A DNA stretch of 64,000 bases from Idiomarina ramblicola (GCF_003987255.1 NZ_PIQC01000006.1:124001-188000), one strand, 5' to 3'; shown: positions 36,324 through 45,108, counted from the first letter of the stretch. Notes: generated by a model not told the origin, from the letters alone. Numbers and translations are program-made.

Positions 36324-37535
36324 TCAGACGCGATGCTGCTCCCGCTGGGGTAAAAAGCTAATTGCAGCAGTGGATAATAGCAATAACAGCGTTGATATCA
36401 CTAAACAAGCAACCAGCCCCCACTGCTGATACACCCAACCCGATAAAATGGTGCCTAATAGTCGCCCGGCGGCATTGGCCATGTAGTAAAAGCCAACGTC
36501 CAGCGATACGCCGTCGGCGCGTGAGTAGGAGACAATAAGGTAACTGTGCAGCGACGAATTAATGGCAAACAGAATCCCGAACAGCCCTAAACCAATGATA
36601 ATACTTTGGGCAACCGGCAAGTGCTGCCAAAGTGCCAGAGCAAGCGCTAGTGGACTCAGCGTCAGTAGCGCATTCCAGACAATCGACTGCGTTTTGGGGA
36701 CGTCATTGCCACTTTTTGTGAATTTAGGGGCAATGCTTTGTACAAAGCCGTAGCCAATAACCCACAAGGCCAAAAAGCTGCCCACCTGCCAGTGGTTCCA
36801 GTCTAGCTGGCTGGCTAAGAACACCGGTAAGGCCACCACAAACCAGACGTCGCGGGCGCCAAAAAGTAAAAAGCGCGCGCCCGATAATATATTGATAGGC
36901 CGGCTTTTAGATAAAATGTCCTTAAACTTAGGTTTGAACTTGGCCTTGCCCGACTCCTTTTTCAGGAAGACTAAACTACCTACCCAAACCAGACTCAGCA
37001 TAACCGCCATAGCCAGCACTGCTCCCTGAAAGCCAATTAACGTTAGCAACAAGCCACCCAGGAAAAAGCCAACGCCTTTTAAGGTGTTTTTTGAGCCCGT
37101 TAGTATCGCGACCCATTTGTATAGCTGCCCCTGCTTGTCGTCAGGCACCAGTAGCTTAATGGTGCTTTTGGCGCTCATTTTATTGAGATCTTTGGCAATG
37201 CCAGACAGCGCCTGAGCCGCCATCACCCAAATGACGGTGAGCATAGAACTTGGTACCAGCAGCATGGCGAGTGCCACAATTTGTATGCCGAGCCCAATGT
37301 TCATGGTGCGATTGAGCCCCCAGCGAGCCCCCAACCAACCACCAAACAGGTTGGTAACCACACCGAAAAACTCGTAAAACAGGAACAACATGGCCACTTC
37401 CAGCGCACTGTAACCCAACTGATGGAAGTGCAGCACCACCAGCATGCGCAGCGCGCCGTCAGTCAGCGTAAAGGCCCAGTAGTTACCCGTAACAATTAAG
37501 TATTGACGTATCGCCGGCGACAGCTGACTCAACAT
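36324..37535 (-). CDS. arsJ: Organoarsenical efflux MFS transporter ArsJ
   Basis: 403 residues with about 12 membrane segments of the major facilitator type. The start SPAIRQYLIVTGNYWAFTLTDGALRMLVVLHF and KDLNKMSAKSTIKLLVP are typical of ArsJ. ArsJ exports 1-arseno-3-phosphoglycerate, the unstable product made by GAPDH when arsenate replaces phosphate. The gene overlaps the stop of the GAPDH gene by 1 nt and is the last gene of the arsC/R-gap-arsJ operon. This assignment rests strongly on the gene order. A half-copy of the GTAGCCTGA palindrome lies right after the stop. Confidence 0.92.
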   Translation of the reverse strand: MLSQLSPAIRQYLIVTGNYWAFTLTDGALRMLVVLHFHQLGYSALEVAMLFLFYEFFGVVTNLFGGWLGARWGLNRTMNIGLGIQIVALAMLLVPSSMLTVIWVMAAQALSGIAKDLNKMSAKSTIKLLVPDDKQGQLYKWVAILTGSKNTLKGVGFFLGGLLLTLIGFQGAVLAMAVMLSLVWVGSLVFLKKESGKAKFKPKFKDILSKSRPINILSGARFLLFGARDVWFVVALPVFLASQLDWNHWQVGSFLALWVIGYGFVQSIAPKFTKSGNDVPKTQSIVWNALLTLSPLALALALWQHLPVAQSIIIGLGLFGILFAINSSLHSYLIVSYSRADGVSLDVGFYYMANAAGRLLGTILSGWVYQQWGLVACLVISTLLLLLSTAAISFLPQREQHRV

Positions 37536-38530
37536 TAGCCGACCTTAGCAACCAGTTCGGCAGCGCGGTTAGCGTAACCCCATTCATTGTCGTACCAGGC
37601 ATAGATTTTCACGTGCGTGCCGTTAATGACTTTGGTGGACAGCGCATCCACAATGCTTGAGCGAGGGTCAGTTTTGTAATCTATAGACACTAACGGACGC
37701 TCTTCATAGCCCAGAATGTCTTTGAGTTCGCCTTCAGAAGCTTCTTTCATCCAGCCATTAATTTCTTCAACTGAAGTGGCTTTTTCTACTTCGAACACGC
37801 AGTCGGTTAAAGACGCATTAGCTAAAGGTACACGTACTGCATGCCCGTCAATTTTGTCTTTCAGTTCCGGGAAAATTTCCACAATAGCCGTTGCCGAGCC
37901 AGTAGAAGTCGGAATTAAGCTCATGCCGCAGGCGCGGGCACGCCGTAAGTCTTTGTGTGGCGCATCCAGTATGGTCTGCGTGTTGGTTAAATCGTGAATG
38001 GTAGTAATAGACGCGTGCTTAATACCAATTTTGTCCTGCAGGACTTTAACCACAGGTGCCAGACAGTTGGTGGTGCAGGACGCTGCGGTGACTATCTGGT
38101 GTTTCTCAGGATCATAAAGGTGGTCATTCACACCTATAACAATGTTCAAAGCGCCGGGCTCTTTGACCGGAGCCGATACCACCACACGTTTAACCCCCTG
38201 TGCCAGGTAGTCGTTCAGAACCTTCATGGTTTTCATCTTACCCGATGCTTCCAGAACTACGTCGCAGCCACTCCAGTCGTTTTCAGTAATGGTTTTATGC
38301 TGAGTGAAAGCGATACGTTCAGCGCCAATTTGAATCGCATTATCCAGACCTTCAGCTTCATAACTCCAACGACCATGCACCGAGTCAAAATTCAGTAAGT
38401 GCGCAAAGGTAGCTGCATCAGCGCCCGGATCATTCACCTGAACAACCTCTAACTCAGGGTTTTCCCATGCTACGCGTAGCGCCAAACGACCAATACGACC
38501 CAAACCGTTAATTCCAACTTTAATCGTCAT
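37535..38530 (-). CDS. ArsJ-associated glyceraldehyde-3-phosphate dehydrogenase
   Basis: 331 residues. NAD-binding start [15 protein letters not shown], catalytic Cys152 in SCTTNCLAP, and catalytic His near 178 in [10 protein letters not shown]. In ArsJ-type operons this enzyme forms 1-arseno-3-phosphoglycerate from glyceraldehyde 3-phosphate and arsenate, and ArsJ removes it from the cell. It is therefore likely an arsenic-specific paralogue rather than the glycolytic enzyme. It lies 20 bp after the ArsC-ArsR fusion gene and overlaps arsJ by 1 nt. Confidence 0.92.
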   Translation of the reverse strand: MTIKVGINGLGRIGRLALRVAWENPELEVVQVNDPGADAATFAHLLNFDSVHGRWSYEAEGLDNAIQIGAERIAFTQHKTITENDWSGCDVVLEASGKMKTMKVLNDYLAQGVKRVVVSAPVKEPGALNIVIGVNDHLYDPEKHQIVTAASCTTNCLAPVVKVLQDKIGIKHASITTIHDLTNTQTILDAPHKDLRRARACGMSLIPTSTGSATAIVEIFPELKDKIDGHAVRVPLANASLTDCVFEVEKATSVEEINGWMKEASEGELKDILGYEERPLVSIDYKTDPRSSIVDALSTKVINGTHVKIYAWYDNEWGYANRAAELVAKVG

Positions 38531-38550
38531 AAAAGACTCCTTTTAATGTC

Positions 38551-39285
38551 TCACCCTAGCGTTATTTCAGGGATTAGCGACGCATGATAAGTCGCCGTGG
38601 TTTTAATCATAGTCGCCATCCAGTCCTGCAGAGCTGGGTTAATTCGATAGTATACCCAGCGCTGATCTTTACGGTCGGCCAATAAGCCGTATTCGCGCAG
38701 CTGCGCTAAATGCCGTGACACCTTAGGCTGTGACATGCCGGTCGCGTCCACGAGCTGACAAACACATAATTCGCCATGGTGTTGAAGCATTAAAATCATT
38801 TGCAGACGCAGCGGGTCAGCCAAAATTTTGAAGAACTCATGCGGTGCATCAAACAACTGCGGGCGGTCAGTTTTTTTACGCAAAATAAGCAGCAGCATTT
38901 TTATGCGATCGCTTAATTCATGTGCCGTTTTTTTAAACGCATCGGCTTTTTTGCTGGTTACTGGGTCAGGAAAATCCCAGGCAATGAAATGCTGGTCGCC
39001 GGATAAAGCCTGGCACTCGGTGCGGGCCCGATCACACAGGCTTATCACGTAATGAAAGTTATTGAGATTAATTTCATCAAGCGCTTTTGAATGCAGCCCA
39101 TCAGTTTCAACACCCAAGTGCTCTAATGCCGCTAAAGCCCCCGGCTCAGGTTGTGTCGGCTTAGTACCGGCACTGGCAACCTCAAAGTCATCACCGGCAA
39201 ACTGCCGAAAAATAGCCTCCGCCATCAAAGACCGCGCAGAATTCGCTGTACACAGAAACAAAACTTTCGTCATCATGGCCAACAT
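38551..39285 (-). CDS. Fusion of arsenate reductase (LMW-PTP type) and ArsR repressor
   Basis: 244 residues in two domains. Residues 5-135 are a low-molecular-weight phosphatase-type arsenate reductase with the P-loop C12-TANSA-R18 and the resolving cysteines C84 and C91 seven residues apart (SLCDRARTEC), the triad of thioredoxin-linked ArsC. Residues 145-240 are an ArsR winged helix with the arsenite-binding ELCVCQL (C174, C176) and recognition helix MSQPKVSRHLAQL. One protein would thus both reduce arsenate and sense the product. ATG at 39285 or 39273; neither has a strong ribosome binding site. It heads the operon, directly after a clear inverted-repeat operator. Confidence 0.93.
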   Translation of the reverse strand: MLAMMTKVLFLCTANSARSLMAEAIFRQFAGDDFEVASAGTKPTQPEPGALAALEHLGVETDGLHSKALDEINLNNFHYVISLCDRARTECQALSGDQHFIAWDFPDPVTSKKADAFKKTAHELSDRIKMLLLILRKKTDRPQLFDAPHEFFKILADPLRLQMILMLQHHGELCVCQLVDATGMSQPKVSRHLAQLREYGLLADRKDQRWVYYRINPALQDWMATMIKTTATYHASLIPEITLG

Positions 39286-39286
39286 T

Positions 39287-39326
39287 ATATATTCGATAAT
39301 CCATATATATGCTAGATCGAATATAT
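39287..39326. promoter_or_regulatory. Probable ArsR operator and promoter of the arsenic operon
   Basis: A perfect 11-bp inverted repeat, ATATATTCGAT (39287-39297) and ATCGAATATAT (39316-39326), is separated by 18 bp that contain another palindrome, CATATATATG (39302-39311). It begins 2 nt from the ATG at 39285 of the ArsC-ArsR fusion. AT-rich dyads at this place are the usual ArsR binding sites, so autoregulation by arsenite is likely. Confidence 0.78.
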
Positions 39327-39411
39327 TTGCAGTGCAATAGCTAAGTTGGGAGGTTAGGGCCGGTTGTCACTTGTTTCGCTTGCACATTGAGCCCCCTGTG
39401 ACGGAGACTTG

Positions 39412-39478
39412 GTAGCCTGACGTTCTACGTCAGGTGAGGTGCTCGACTATCTCACCTGATGCAATAGCATCAGGCTAC
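39412..39478. repeat. Nested palindrome set with GTAGCCTGA / TCAGGCTAC ends
   Basis: GTAGCCTGA (39412-39420) pairs with TCAGGCTAC (39470-39478). Inside are three smaller hairpins: CCTGACG with CGTCAGG, GGTGAG with CTCACC, and CCTGATGC with GCATCAGG. The same end sequence occurs as a simple hairpin at 51371-51397 and as a half-copy at 36311-36320, so it is a repeat family in this genome. Confidence 0.75.
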
Positions 39479-39574
39479 GCGAAAAGGCTCAATATTCATA
39501 ACGCTTACAAGTGACAACCGGCCCTATCTGCCATTGGTATTGGGTGGGATATTGAGCCATGAGCGCGCTCAATG

Positions 39575-39674
39575 GTTACAGGAGCTACTGAGGAGGTGTG
39601 CAGCGCCATGGATGGCGCTGCCCAAGCCCTACAGGGATGTATTTACGGGCGTCCTCCACAGTAGTTCCTGTAAC
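39575..39674. repeat. Long hairpin unit with GTTACAGGA ends
   Basis: GTTACAGGAGCTACTG (39575-39590) and CAGTAGTTCCTGTAAC (39659-39674) pair with one mismatch and enclose a 68-bp core. In the core, GGAGG (39592-39596) pairs with CCTCC (39653-39657), and AGCGCCATGGATGGCGCT forms a small hairpin. The core phrase CCCTACAGGGATGTATTTACGGGCGTCC resembles a palindromic repeat that I recall from other marine gammaproteobacteria; this recollection is not verified here. Confidence 0.65.
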
Positions 39675-39722
39675 ATCAGCGTTCGTGGCTCAATGTTCAA
39701 GCGAAGCAAGTGACAACCTGCC

Positions 39723-41375
39723 CTATAGCCCTAGCACGTCTTTGCCTTGTTTGAAGGTGACGTCAACAGGAATGCCGGCGTCGGCGAGTTTGTCTAAGTC
39801 GGCTTGTAGTTGTGGGCTGACAACGCCAAGCGTCGCAACCAGTTCAGCGACACCGTTGTAGTCACCGTCACCTTGCAGCGTCAGAATCTTTTCTGAAAGG
39901 CTGTTCATGGCGGCTCGCATTTTGTCCATATCAATAGCGTACTGCCCTTGCTCATTACGCTGGAATGCACCGGCGTCAGCAAAGTAGTTAAAACGAATCA
40001 TATTGGCTTTGCCATGAGCACTGGAAGCACCAAAGCGCACTGAACGGAAAATGCTCGCCATAAAGGTGGTGTAATAGTCTTCCAGCTCACCCTCTGCCAG
40101 AACGCCTTGTTCAAACAACTGAGTAACCATGTAAAGGCCCAGAATATCGGCTTTGCCCTCTTCTAAAGCCGAGGCGTGCTCTTTTAAAGCGGAGCGCACC
40201 GTGCCTTTGTCATTCAGAGTGTTTTTAATGCCCAGACCGTGTGCCACTTCATGAAACATGGTGTTGGCGAAAAACGCATTAAACGTAATGTTGTCACGCT
40301 GTTCAGGAACAATTAACTGCTTTGAAATAGGCAGCAGAATTTTATCGAACTTAGCCTGCATGGCATTTTTAAGCTGCAATCGGCGTGTACCTTTCTCTAA
40401 CTGAACTTCTTCGTCGTTCGGCAGGTTAATGGCAATGGTTTTGCTGCCGGCATTTGAGTGCCCGGCATAATAGACCGCGTCATAGGCATTCAACTGGGCG
40501 TTCGCTCCGGGCATCTCGGCTTTATAAGCCGACTCAACCGGCAGGCCTTCTTGTAATTGCGGCAGATATTGAGCGTATTTGTCCAGACGCTGGCTCCATT
40601 CTGTGTCCTTAATTAAAACGTAGGACTCGAACGCCGTCTTGTAACCAAAGAGGTGATCTTCGTAATTTTCGATGGGACCAATAACCACATCGACGTCGTT
40701 ATCGGTCATTTCCATCCAGGCCATATCGGATGGCTGATATTCATTACTCAAAAAAGCATCAGCGCGAAGGCGCAAGTAGTTGGCAAAGTCCTCACTTTCG
40801 GCTAAATCGGCTGCTTTATGAAGTAAATCTGAGGCTTTGGTTAAAGCGTCTTTAAAGGCTTCTGAGTAGGGTACGGTAATTAACTCACCTTGCTCATCAC
40901 GGCGCAGCAACGTGTATAAACTGTCTTTGTCAGCAAGGTCGGCATTTTCAAATTCAGTTTTGCTCATGTCCGAAGGATAAAAATTAGCCCCTTCAGGCTT
41001 GTCGTCAAAGCCTGTTAAGAAAGGTTTATTATTATTCAGTCGATCCCAGGGGCCGTAGTTAATCGCGGTAAATTCACGCACGTCACCTTCAACACGGTTT
41101 AAAAGGTTTTCTCTATTCTCGGGGAAAGCCTGCTGCCAAAATAGGTTATCCATAATTTCAGACGCATCGATGAGTAAACTGACCATCTTTTTCTGGTCGT
41201 CTGATAGGTGCGATAAGTCGGTTTTGAGCTGATAAGGTGTATAAATATCGAGCCTTTGTTCAGCGTCAGCGACTAATTCGTAATTCTGCGTTGATTTGCT
41301 ATCGACCGGTTCTGGATCGCTGCAGCCCATTAAAACCAGCGCCAGTGGAGCTAAACTAAACAGTGTTTTTTTCAT
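39723..41375 (-). CDS. Lipoprotein zinc peptidase resembling family M49
   Basis: 550 residues. A lipoprotein signal peptide ends with the lipobox LVLMGC (Cys18), so the protein is anchored in a membrane. The zinc motif is HEVAHGLG followed, about 30 residues on, by EEGKADILG, the same spacing and style as the HELLGH...EECRAE pattern of dipeptidyl peptidase III (M49), but with a standard HExxH. The rest is helical and acidic. Similar proteins are often called Zn-dependent hydrolases. Substrate unknown; peptide breakdown at the cell surface or periplasm is inferred. It is divergent from the HDOD gene, with 97 bp between. Confidence 0.8.
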   Translation of the reverse strand: MKKTLFSLAPLALVLMGCSDPEPVDSKSTQNYELVADAEQRLDIYTPYQLKTDLSHLSDDQKKMVSLLIDASEIMDNLFWQQAFPENRENLLNRVEGDVREFTAINYGPWDRLNNNKPFLTGFDDKPEGANFYPSDMSKTEFENADLADKDSLYTLLRRDEQGELITVPYSEAFKDALTKASDLLHKAADLAESEDFANYLRLRADAFLSNEYQPSDMAWMEMTDNDVDVVIGPIENYEDHLFGYKTAFESYVLIKDTEWSQRLDKYAQYLPQLQEGLPVESAYKAEMPGANAQLNAYDAVYYAGHSNAGSKTIAINLPNDEEVQLEKGTRRLQLKNAMQAKFDKILLPISKQLIVPEQRDNITFNAFFANTMFHEVAHGLGIKNTLNDKGTVRSALKEHASALEEGKADILGLYMVTQLFEQGVLAEGELEDYYTTFMASIFRSVRFGASSAHGKANMIRFNYFADAGAFQRNEQGQYAIDMDKMRAAMNSLSEKILTLQGDGDYNGVAELVATLGVVSPQLQADLDKLADAGIPVDVTFKQGKDVLGL

Positions 41376-41472
41376 AATATGACTTTTGTTTAAATTGTGT
41401 TGTTGGCAAGTTCTGTTAATCTACTTCCAAGCTTTTTGAGAAGCAAGAAAACCATAATAATAAGGAATCAAA

Positions 41473-42321
41473 ATGTCATCGCAAAATGCGTTATATCTGC
41501 TAATTGACGAGCGGCTTAAACGCGATGAGCTGAAGCTTCCGGGCTTACCTGAAACCGCAGAACAAGTGCGTAATGCCACCATGGATCCGGACTGTAACCT
41601 GCATGATCTCAGTCATATTATTCAGCAAGATACCGTATTGAGCGCCCGTCTGATTCGTCTGGCAAACAGTGCGTATCTGGGCGGAAGAAATAAAGCCGAG
41701 AGTTTGATGCAGGCGTTGACCCGTATCGGTATGCGGCGTATTCGGACTCTGGCACTGGCAATGGCTATGGAACAGGTGTTCAAACCCGATAATGACATAG
41801 TCAAAATGTTCTCTGAGCAATTTATTAAGGAAAGTCGCGAGATTGCGGCGGCGTCGGTTGTTATCACCCAGGACTTACAAAGAAGAGGCATTGGTCACCG
41901 CTTGCACCAAGATGTATCGCTGTTGGCGGGTATGGTTTCGCGCATCGGCGTTGCGCCAATTTTACGTATGGCGAACGAATTTGAAGACAGTTTTGCAAAT
42001 CCTTCGTTTATTAATGAGTGTATTACCCAGTTCAGTTCGGCGCTAGGCAGTAATATTCTAAGCTACTGGCAATTCACACCAAATTTGGTGCAAGTGCCGC
42101 TGCATTTCCACAAAGGCCGGCTGGAACTAGACGATGCGATAACGGTGAACTACTGCGATATTGTGCACTTGGCCAGCTTATTAACCGGCAATGCACAATC
42201 CAATAAAAACAGCGTGACGGTTGTTGAGTACCAAATGCGGGGCATTATTAAGACGGATGATTTTTGGCAGCAGGAAGCGGTTCAGGAATCCTACCGCCAA
42301 ATGCTGGAGTTACTTTCTTAG
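41473..42321 (+). CDS. HDOD-domain signalling protein
   Basis: 282 residues. An HDOD domain covers residues about 10-200 with LPGLPETAEQVRNATMDPDCNLHDLSHIIQQD and the conserved SARLIRLANSAYLGG. HDOD proteins lack the HD catalytic metal site and act as scaffolds in stress and chemotaxis-like signalling. AATAAGGAATC upstream supplies a ribosome binding site. The stop overlaps the convergent rdgC stop in TTAG at 42318-42321. No partner gene is nearby. Confidence 0.88.
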   Translation: MSSQNALYLLIDERLKRDELKLPGLPETAEQVRNATMDPDCNLHDLSHIIQQDTVLSARLIRLANSAYLGGRNKAESLMQALTRIGMRRIRTLALAMAMEQVFKPDNDIVKMFSEQFIKESREIAAASVVITQDLQRRGIGHRLHQDVSLLAGMVSRIGVAPILRMANEFEDSFANPSFINECITQFSSALGSNILSYWQFTPNLVQVPLHFHKGRLELDDAITVNYCDIVHLASLLTGNAQSNKNSVTVVEYQMRGIIKTDDFWQQEAVQESYRQMLELLS

Positions 42322-43208
42322 CCAAAGGCTCGCTTTAAATCGTCAAATAAAAGTCCGACTTCTGCACTGACTAAGGCAAAGTCGGCATCAATTTTTTCTT
42401 CCGGGCTCGGATCAACTAAGTCATCTTTGGCGTCCAGCAAACGATCGGTCGGCTTTACTCGCTTTAGGGCCATATCCGATTCGATAATAAACTCTAAGTT
42501 TTCCTGCCATACCAGACCTAAACGAGTAACTTGCTTGCCGCCCGCTAAGTGCGCCTGAATGTCTTCGCGGGTTAAGTCTTCCTGCTTGCAACGAATAATA
42601 CCGCCATCAGCTTGAGGAGAACGCAGTTCGGCTTCATCACCAAACTCGAAGGGTTGCGGTAACTCAGTGGTTTGCAGCCAGTGAGTCAGGTAGGTTTCAA
42701 CGGCATCGCCAGGGCTTACCGGGCGCACAGGCAGAGAACCAACAGAGGAGCGTAGTAAGCCTAAAAAGTCCTCGGCTTTATTGGCCGCGGACTCATCAAT
42801 AGCGATGATTTGTCGGTCAAGGTCAATGTAGCCCCAGCTTTGGCGAAAACGACTGAATGCCTGTGGTAAAAGCTGGTGAATTAAGTCTTCTTTAAGATTC
42901 TGTTTTTCTTTACGCGGAACCGAACGGCCTTCCGCATCGCTTATTTGACGGACTTTTTCGTCCAGTTGCGCGTTGACGACGGTGCTGGGTAATACCTTTT
43001 CTTCGCGCTTTGCACAAAGCAGCCAACAGTTACCCAGGCTATGGGTCAGTACGTCATTGTCTGCGCCAAAAGGCGAGGTCCAGCCAAACGAGCTTTGGTC
43101 CGATCGCGAACAGGGGTGAAAGCTGTGTTCAGCCAATTGCTCAGAGAAGTTATCCGGCAGTGAGAAGGTTTCGCTGAATTGATAAAACCGAAGATTTTTA
43201 AACCACAT
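42318..43208 (-). CDS. rdgC: Recombination-associated protein RdgC
   Basis: 296 residues, the normal size. Opening MWFKNLRFYQFSETF, the segment FGWTSPFGADNDVLTHSLGNCWLLCAK, and LIHQLLPQAFSRFRQSWGYID are characteristic. RdgC is a ring-shaped DNA-binding protein that restrains RecA. It overlaps the HDOD stop by 4 bp in convergent orientation. Nothing irregular. Confidence 0.96.
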   Translation of the reverse strand: MWFKNLRFYQFSETFSLPDNFSEQLAEHSFHPCSRSDQSSFGWTSPFGADNDVLTHSLGNCWLLCAKREEKVLPSTVVNAQLDEKVRQISDAEGRSVPRKEKQNLKEDLIHQLLPQAFSRFRQSWGYIDLDRQIIAIDESAANKAEDFLGLLRSSVGSLPVRPVSPGDAVETYLTHWLQTTELPQPFEFGDEAELRSPQADGGIIRCKQEDLTREDIQAHLAGGKQVTRLGLVWQENLEFIIESDMALKRVKPTDRLLDAKDDLVDPSPEEKIDADFALVSAEVGLLFDDLKRAFG

Positions 43209-43281
43209 AGGTAAGCTGTTCCTGTCGCAATATAGTAAATAAAAATAACCGCTGCGATTGTATCCCGTTAGGGCAGGTCTG

Positions 43282-45015
43282 TCAGTTTAAAACCTGTACA
43301 GGAAACGAAAAGAAATAGCTCAAACCTTTGCCGGGTTCACTCTCGGCTCTAATTTCACCAGACAAGGTTTGGGTAACCAGGTTTCTGACAATGTGAGTTC
43401 CCAGTCCACTGCCGCCCTGGTCACGTTTTGTCGTAAAGAAGGGGTCGAATAAGCGATTAAGCTGAGCGTCTGATAAGCCGTTACCGTTGTCGGAATAGCT
43501 TACCTGCAGCGTATCGCCATTAAGCTGGATAGAAATTGTCATGATGCCTTCTTCAACACCTTCAAACGCATGGCGTAAAGAGTTGAGGATTAAATTGGTA
43601 AAAATTTGCGATAACGCACCCGCCGGGCAGCGTATGAAAATGTCATCGGCGCACTCAAGTTGTACCTGGTGTTTGGTTTTCTTTAAATGCGGCTGCAGTG
43701 ACTGCACGAGATCTTCGATATAACTTTTCAGATTAATATCGCGGATGGCGTCCGATGCCTGATCGACCGCCACTTGTTTAAAGCTGCTGATGAGATCGGA
43801 CGCGCGGTGTAAGTTATTGTCCAGTAAGTTAAGGCTTTCGCGCCCTTCGTCAATAAACTTCTTCAATTGCGCCTGAGTCAGCTCTTTGTTAAGCAGGGAC
43901 TGATCCAGCGTATCCAGTTTTTCGCGTAAATAAGAGGAAGCGGTGACACTAATGCCAATGGGTGTATTCACATCGTGAGTAATGCCAGCCACTAAGCCGC
44001 CTAAAGACGCCATTTTCTCTGATTCAATCAACTGTTGCTGGGTTTCCCGTAGGTGGTTAAGGGAAGACTCTAAGCGTTGGTTCGACTGGCGTAAGGTATT
44101 TTCAATGGCTCGCCGCTGACCCACTTCTCGCTCCAGCTTTTCCTGACGCATTTCCAGTTCGTTTTTTCGTTGTTCCAAATCCAACATAACCTGGCTTAAA
44201 CGCGATGTTTTGCGCGCGACTTCCTGTTCCAGTATCGCGTTCTGTTCGTCCAGTTGTCGATTGGCTGCTTTGAGTTTCTTCTGTGTTCTGTCTAAGTCTG
44301 CCTGGTATTCTTCAATATTATCGAGTAACTGGTTATAAGCCTGCTCGACTAATACCAGCTCATTATTGTGCTGATCGTTCAGGCGGATTCTGGAGCGCTC
44401 CAGATTATCCAGCCGGAAACCTTTAATTTGCTGGGTCAGGTCACTTAACGGGCGGCTTAACATGCGGTTAAAAGCAATGGTAAAAAGCACAATAAGGAAG
44501 GTACTCTTGATAATGGCGTTACCGATAATAAAGCCGAGACTGACTTTTATACGGTCAATGGCAATGTCACGCGTTGAAAACAGGCTGACATCGCCGACTT
44601 TAGTGGAGTGACCAGAGAACTCAAATATTAAAGAATCGTAGTAACCAAAAATGCCTTCGCGCTCCGGTAATAACATGCCTTCGCTGTTGTCATCGGGTAA
44701 GTCGCTCATTTCTGTTGTTTCGCCCAGCTGCACCAGAATATTTCCGGCGTCGTCACGAATAAGAACACCGGCAATAGCGGGGATGCCGATAAGACCGTCG
44801 GCAATAGTATCAATTTGATTACTGTTGAATTCCCACAGTGAACGAGTCAGGGAACCATTAAAGGTACTTTGCTGGTTTTGTAGTTCGGCAATCAGTACGC
44901 GCTTAGTATCGAAGTATTCAGCTCCTATTTGCACCGCAGTGACGATCAAAGTCAGTACAAAATAAACAGAGAGTACCCGGGTTAATAAGGAGGAAGAAAT
45001 ACTTTTGATTGCCAT
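43282..45015 (-). CDS. Orphan membrane sensor histidine kinase
   Basis: 577 residues. Two membrane segments (residues about 12-32 and 163-183) bracket a periplasmic sensor domain of about 130 residues (ELQNQQSTFNGSLTRSLWEF, IDTIADGLIGIPAIAGVLIRD). A HAMP-like linker and a long coiled coil (residues about 240-320) follow. Next is the HisKA box with phospho-His in AGITHDVNTPIGISVT and a HATPase with NLILNSLRHAFE and GGSGLGTHIVRNLV. No response regulator is adjacent. It is divergent from the Pho-box-preceded TonB operon, and the shared 181-bp region could also place it under PhoB (weak inference). Confidence 0.88.
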   Translation of the reverse strand: MAIKSISSSLLTRVLSVYFVLTLIVTAVQIGAEYFDTKRVLIAELQNQQSTFNGSLTRSLWEFNSNQIDTIADGLIGIPAIAGVLIRDDAGNILVQLGETTEMSDLPDDNSEGMLLPEREGIFGYYDSLIFEFSGHSTKVGDVSLFSTRDIAIDRIKVSLGFIIGNAIIKSTFLIVLFTIAFNRMLSRPLSDLTQQIKGFRLDNLERSRIRLNDQHNNELVLVEQAYNQLLDNIEEYQADLDRTQKKLKAANRQLDEQNAILEQEVARKTSRLSQVMLDLEQRKNELEMRQEKLEREVGQRRAIENTLRQSNQRLESSLNHLRETQQQLIESEKMASLGGLVAGITHDVNTPIGISVTASSYLREKLDTLDQSLLNKELTQAQLKKFIDEGRESLNLLDNNLHRASDLISSFKQVAVDQASDAIRDINLKSYIEDLVQSLQPHLKKTKHQVQLECADDIFIRCPAGALSQIFTNLILNSLRHAFEGVEEGIMTISIQLNGDTLQVSYSDNGNGLSDAQLNRLFDPFFTTKRDQGGSGLGTHIVRNLVTQTLSGEIRAESEPGKGLSYFFSFPVQVLN

Positions 45016-45108
45016 AGACTAATGTCAACGAATTGAGCCGATACGGATAAACTAATTCATTGCCTGACATAACGCAATAAAGCATTCCAAACCACTTCAA
45101 GAAAGCCA

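Larger units (their letters stand above)
39355..39726. repeat. Composite field of nested inverted repeats
   Basis: A 372-bp stretch without a gene, made of palindromes. A 32-bp unit at 39362-39393 recurs inverted at 39687-39718 with two mismatches. Its outer 20 bp (39355-39374) also recurs inverted and perfect at 39507-39526, so there are three copies. Between them lie a nested clover-like set (39412-39478) and a long hairpin (39575-39674). No open frame of note and no promoter is evident. The last copy runs 4 bp into the 3' end of the next minus-strand gene. This resembles REP/BIME-type intergenic repeats. Confidence 0.85.

Noticed and set aside
39355-39726. CRISPR array in the repeat field
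   Set aside because: The repeats alternate in orientation, are unevenly spaced and form nested palindromes; there are no regular spacers and no cas genes.
39598-39861. Open frame of 87 codons on the plus strand crossing the repeat field
   Set aside because: It starts in a palindromic repeat and ends antisense to the peptidase gene; no domain or ribosome binding site.
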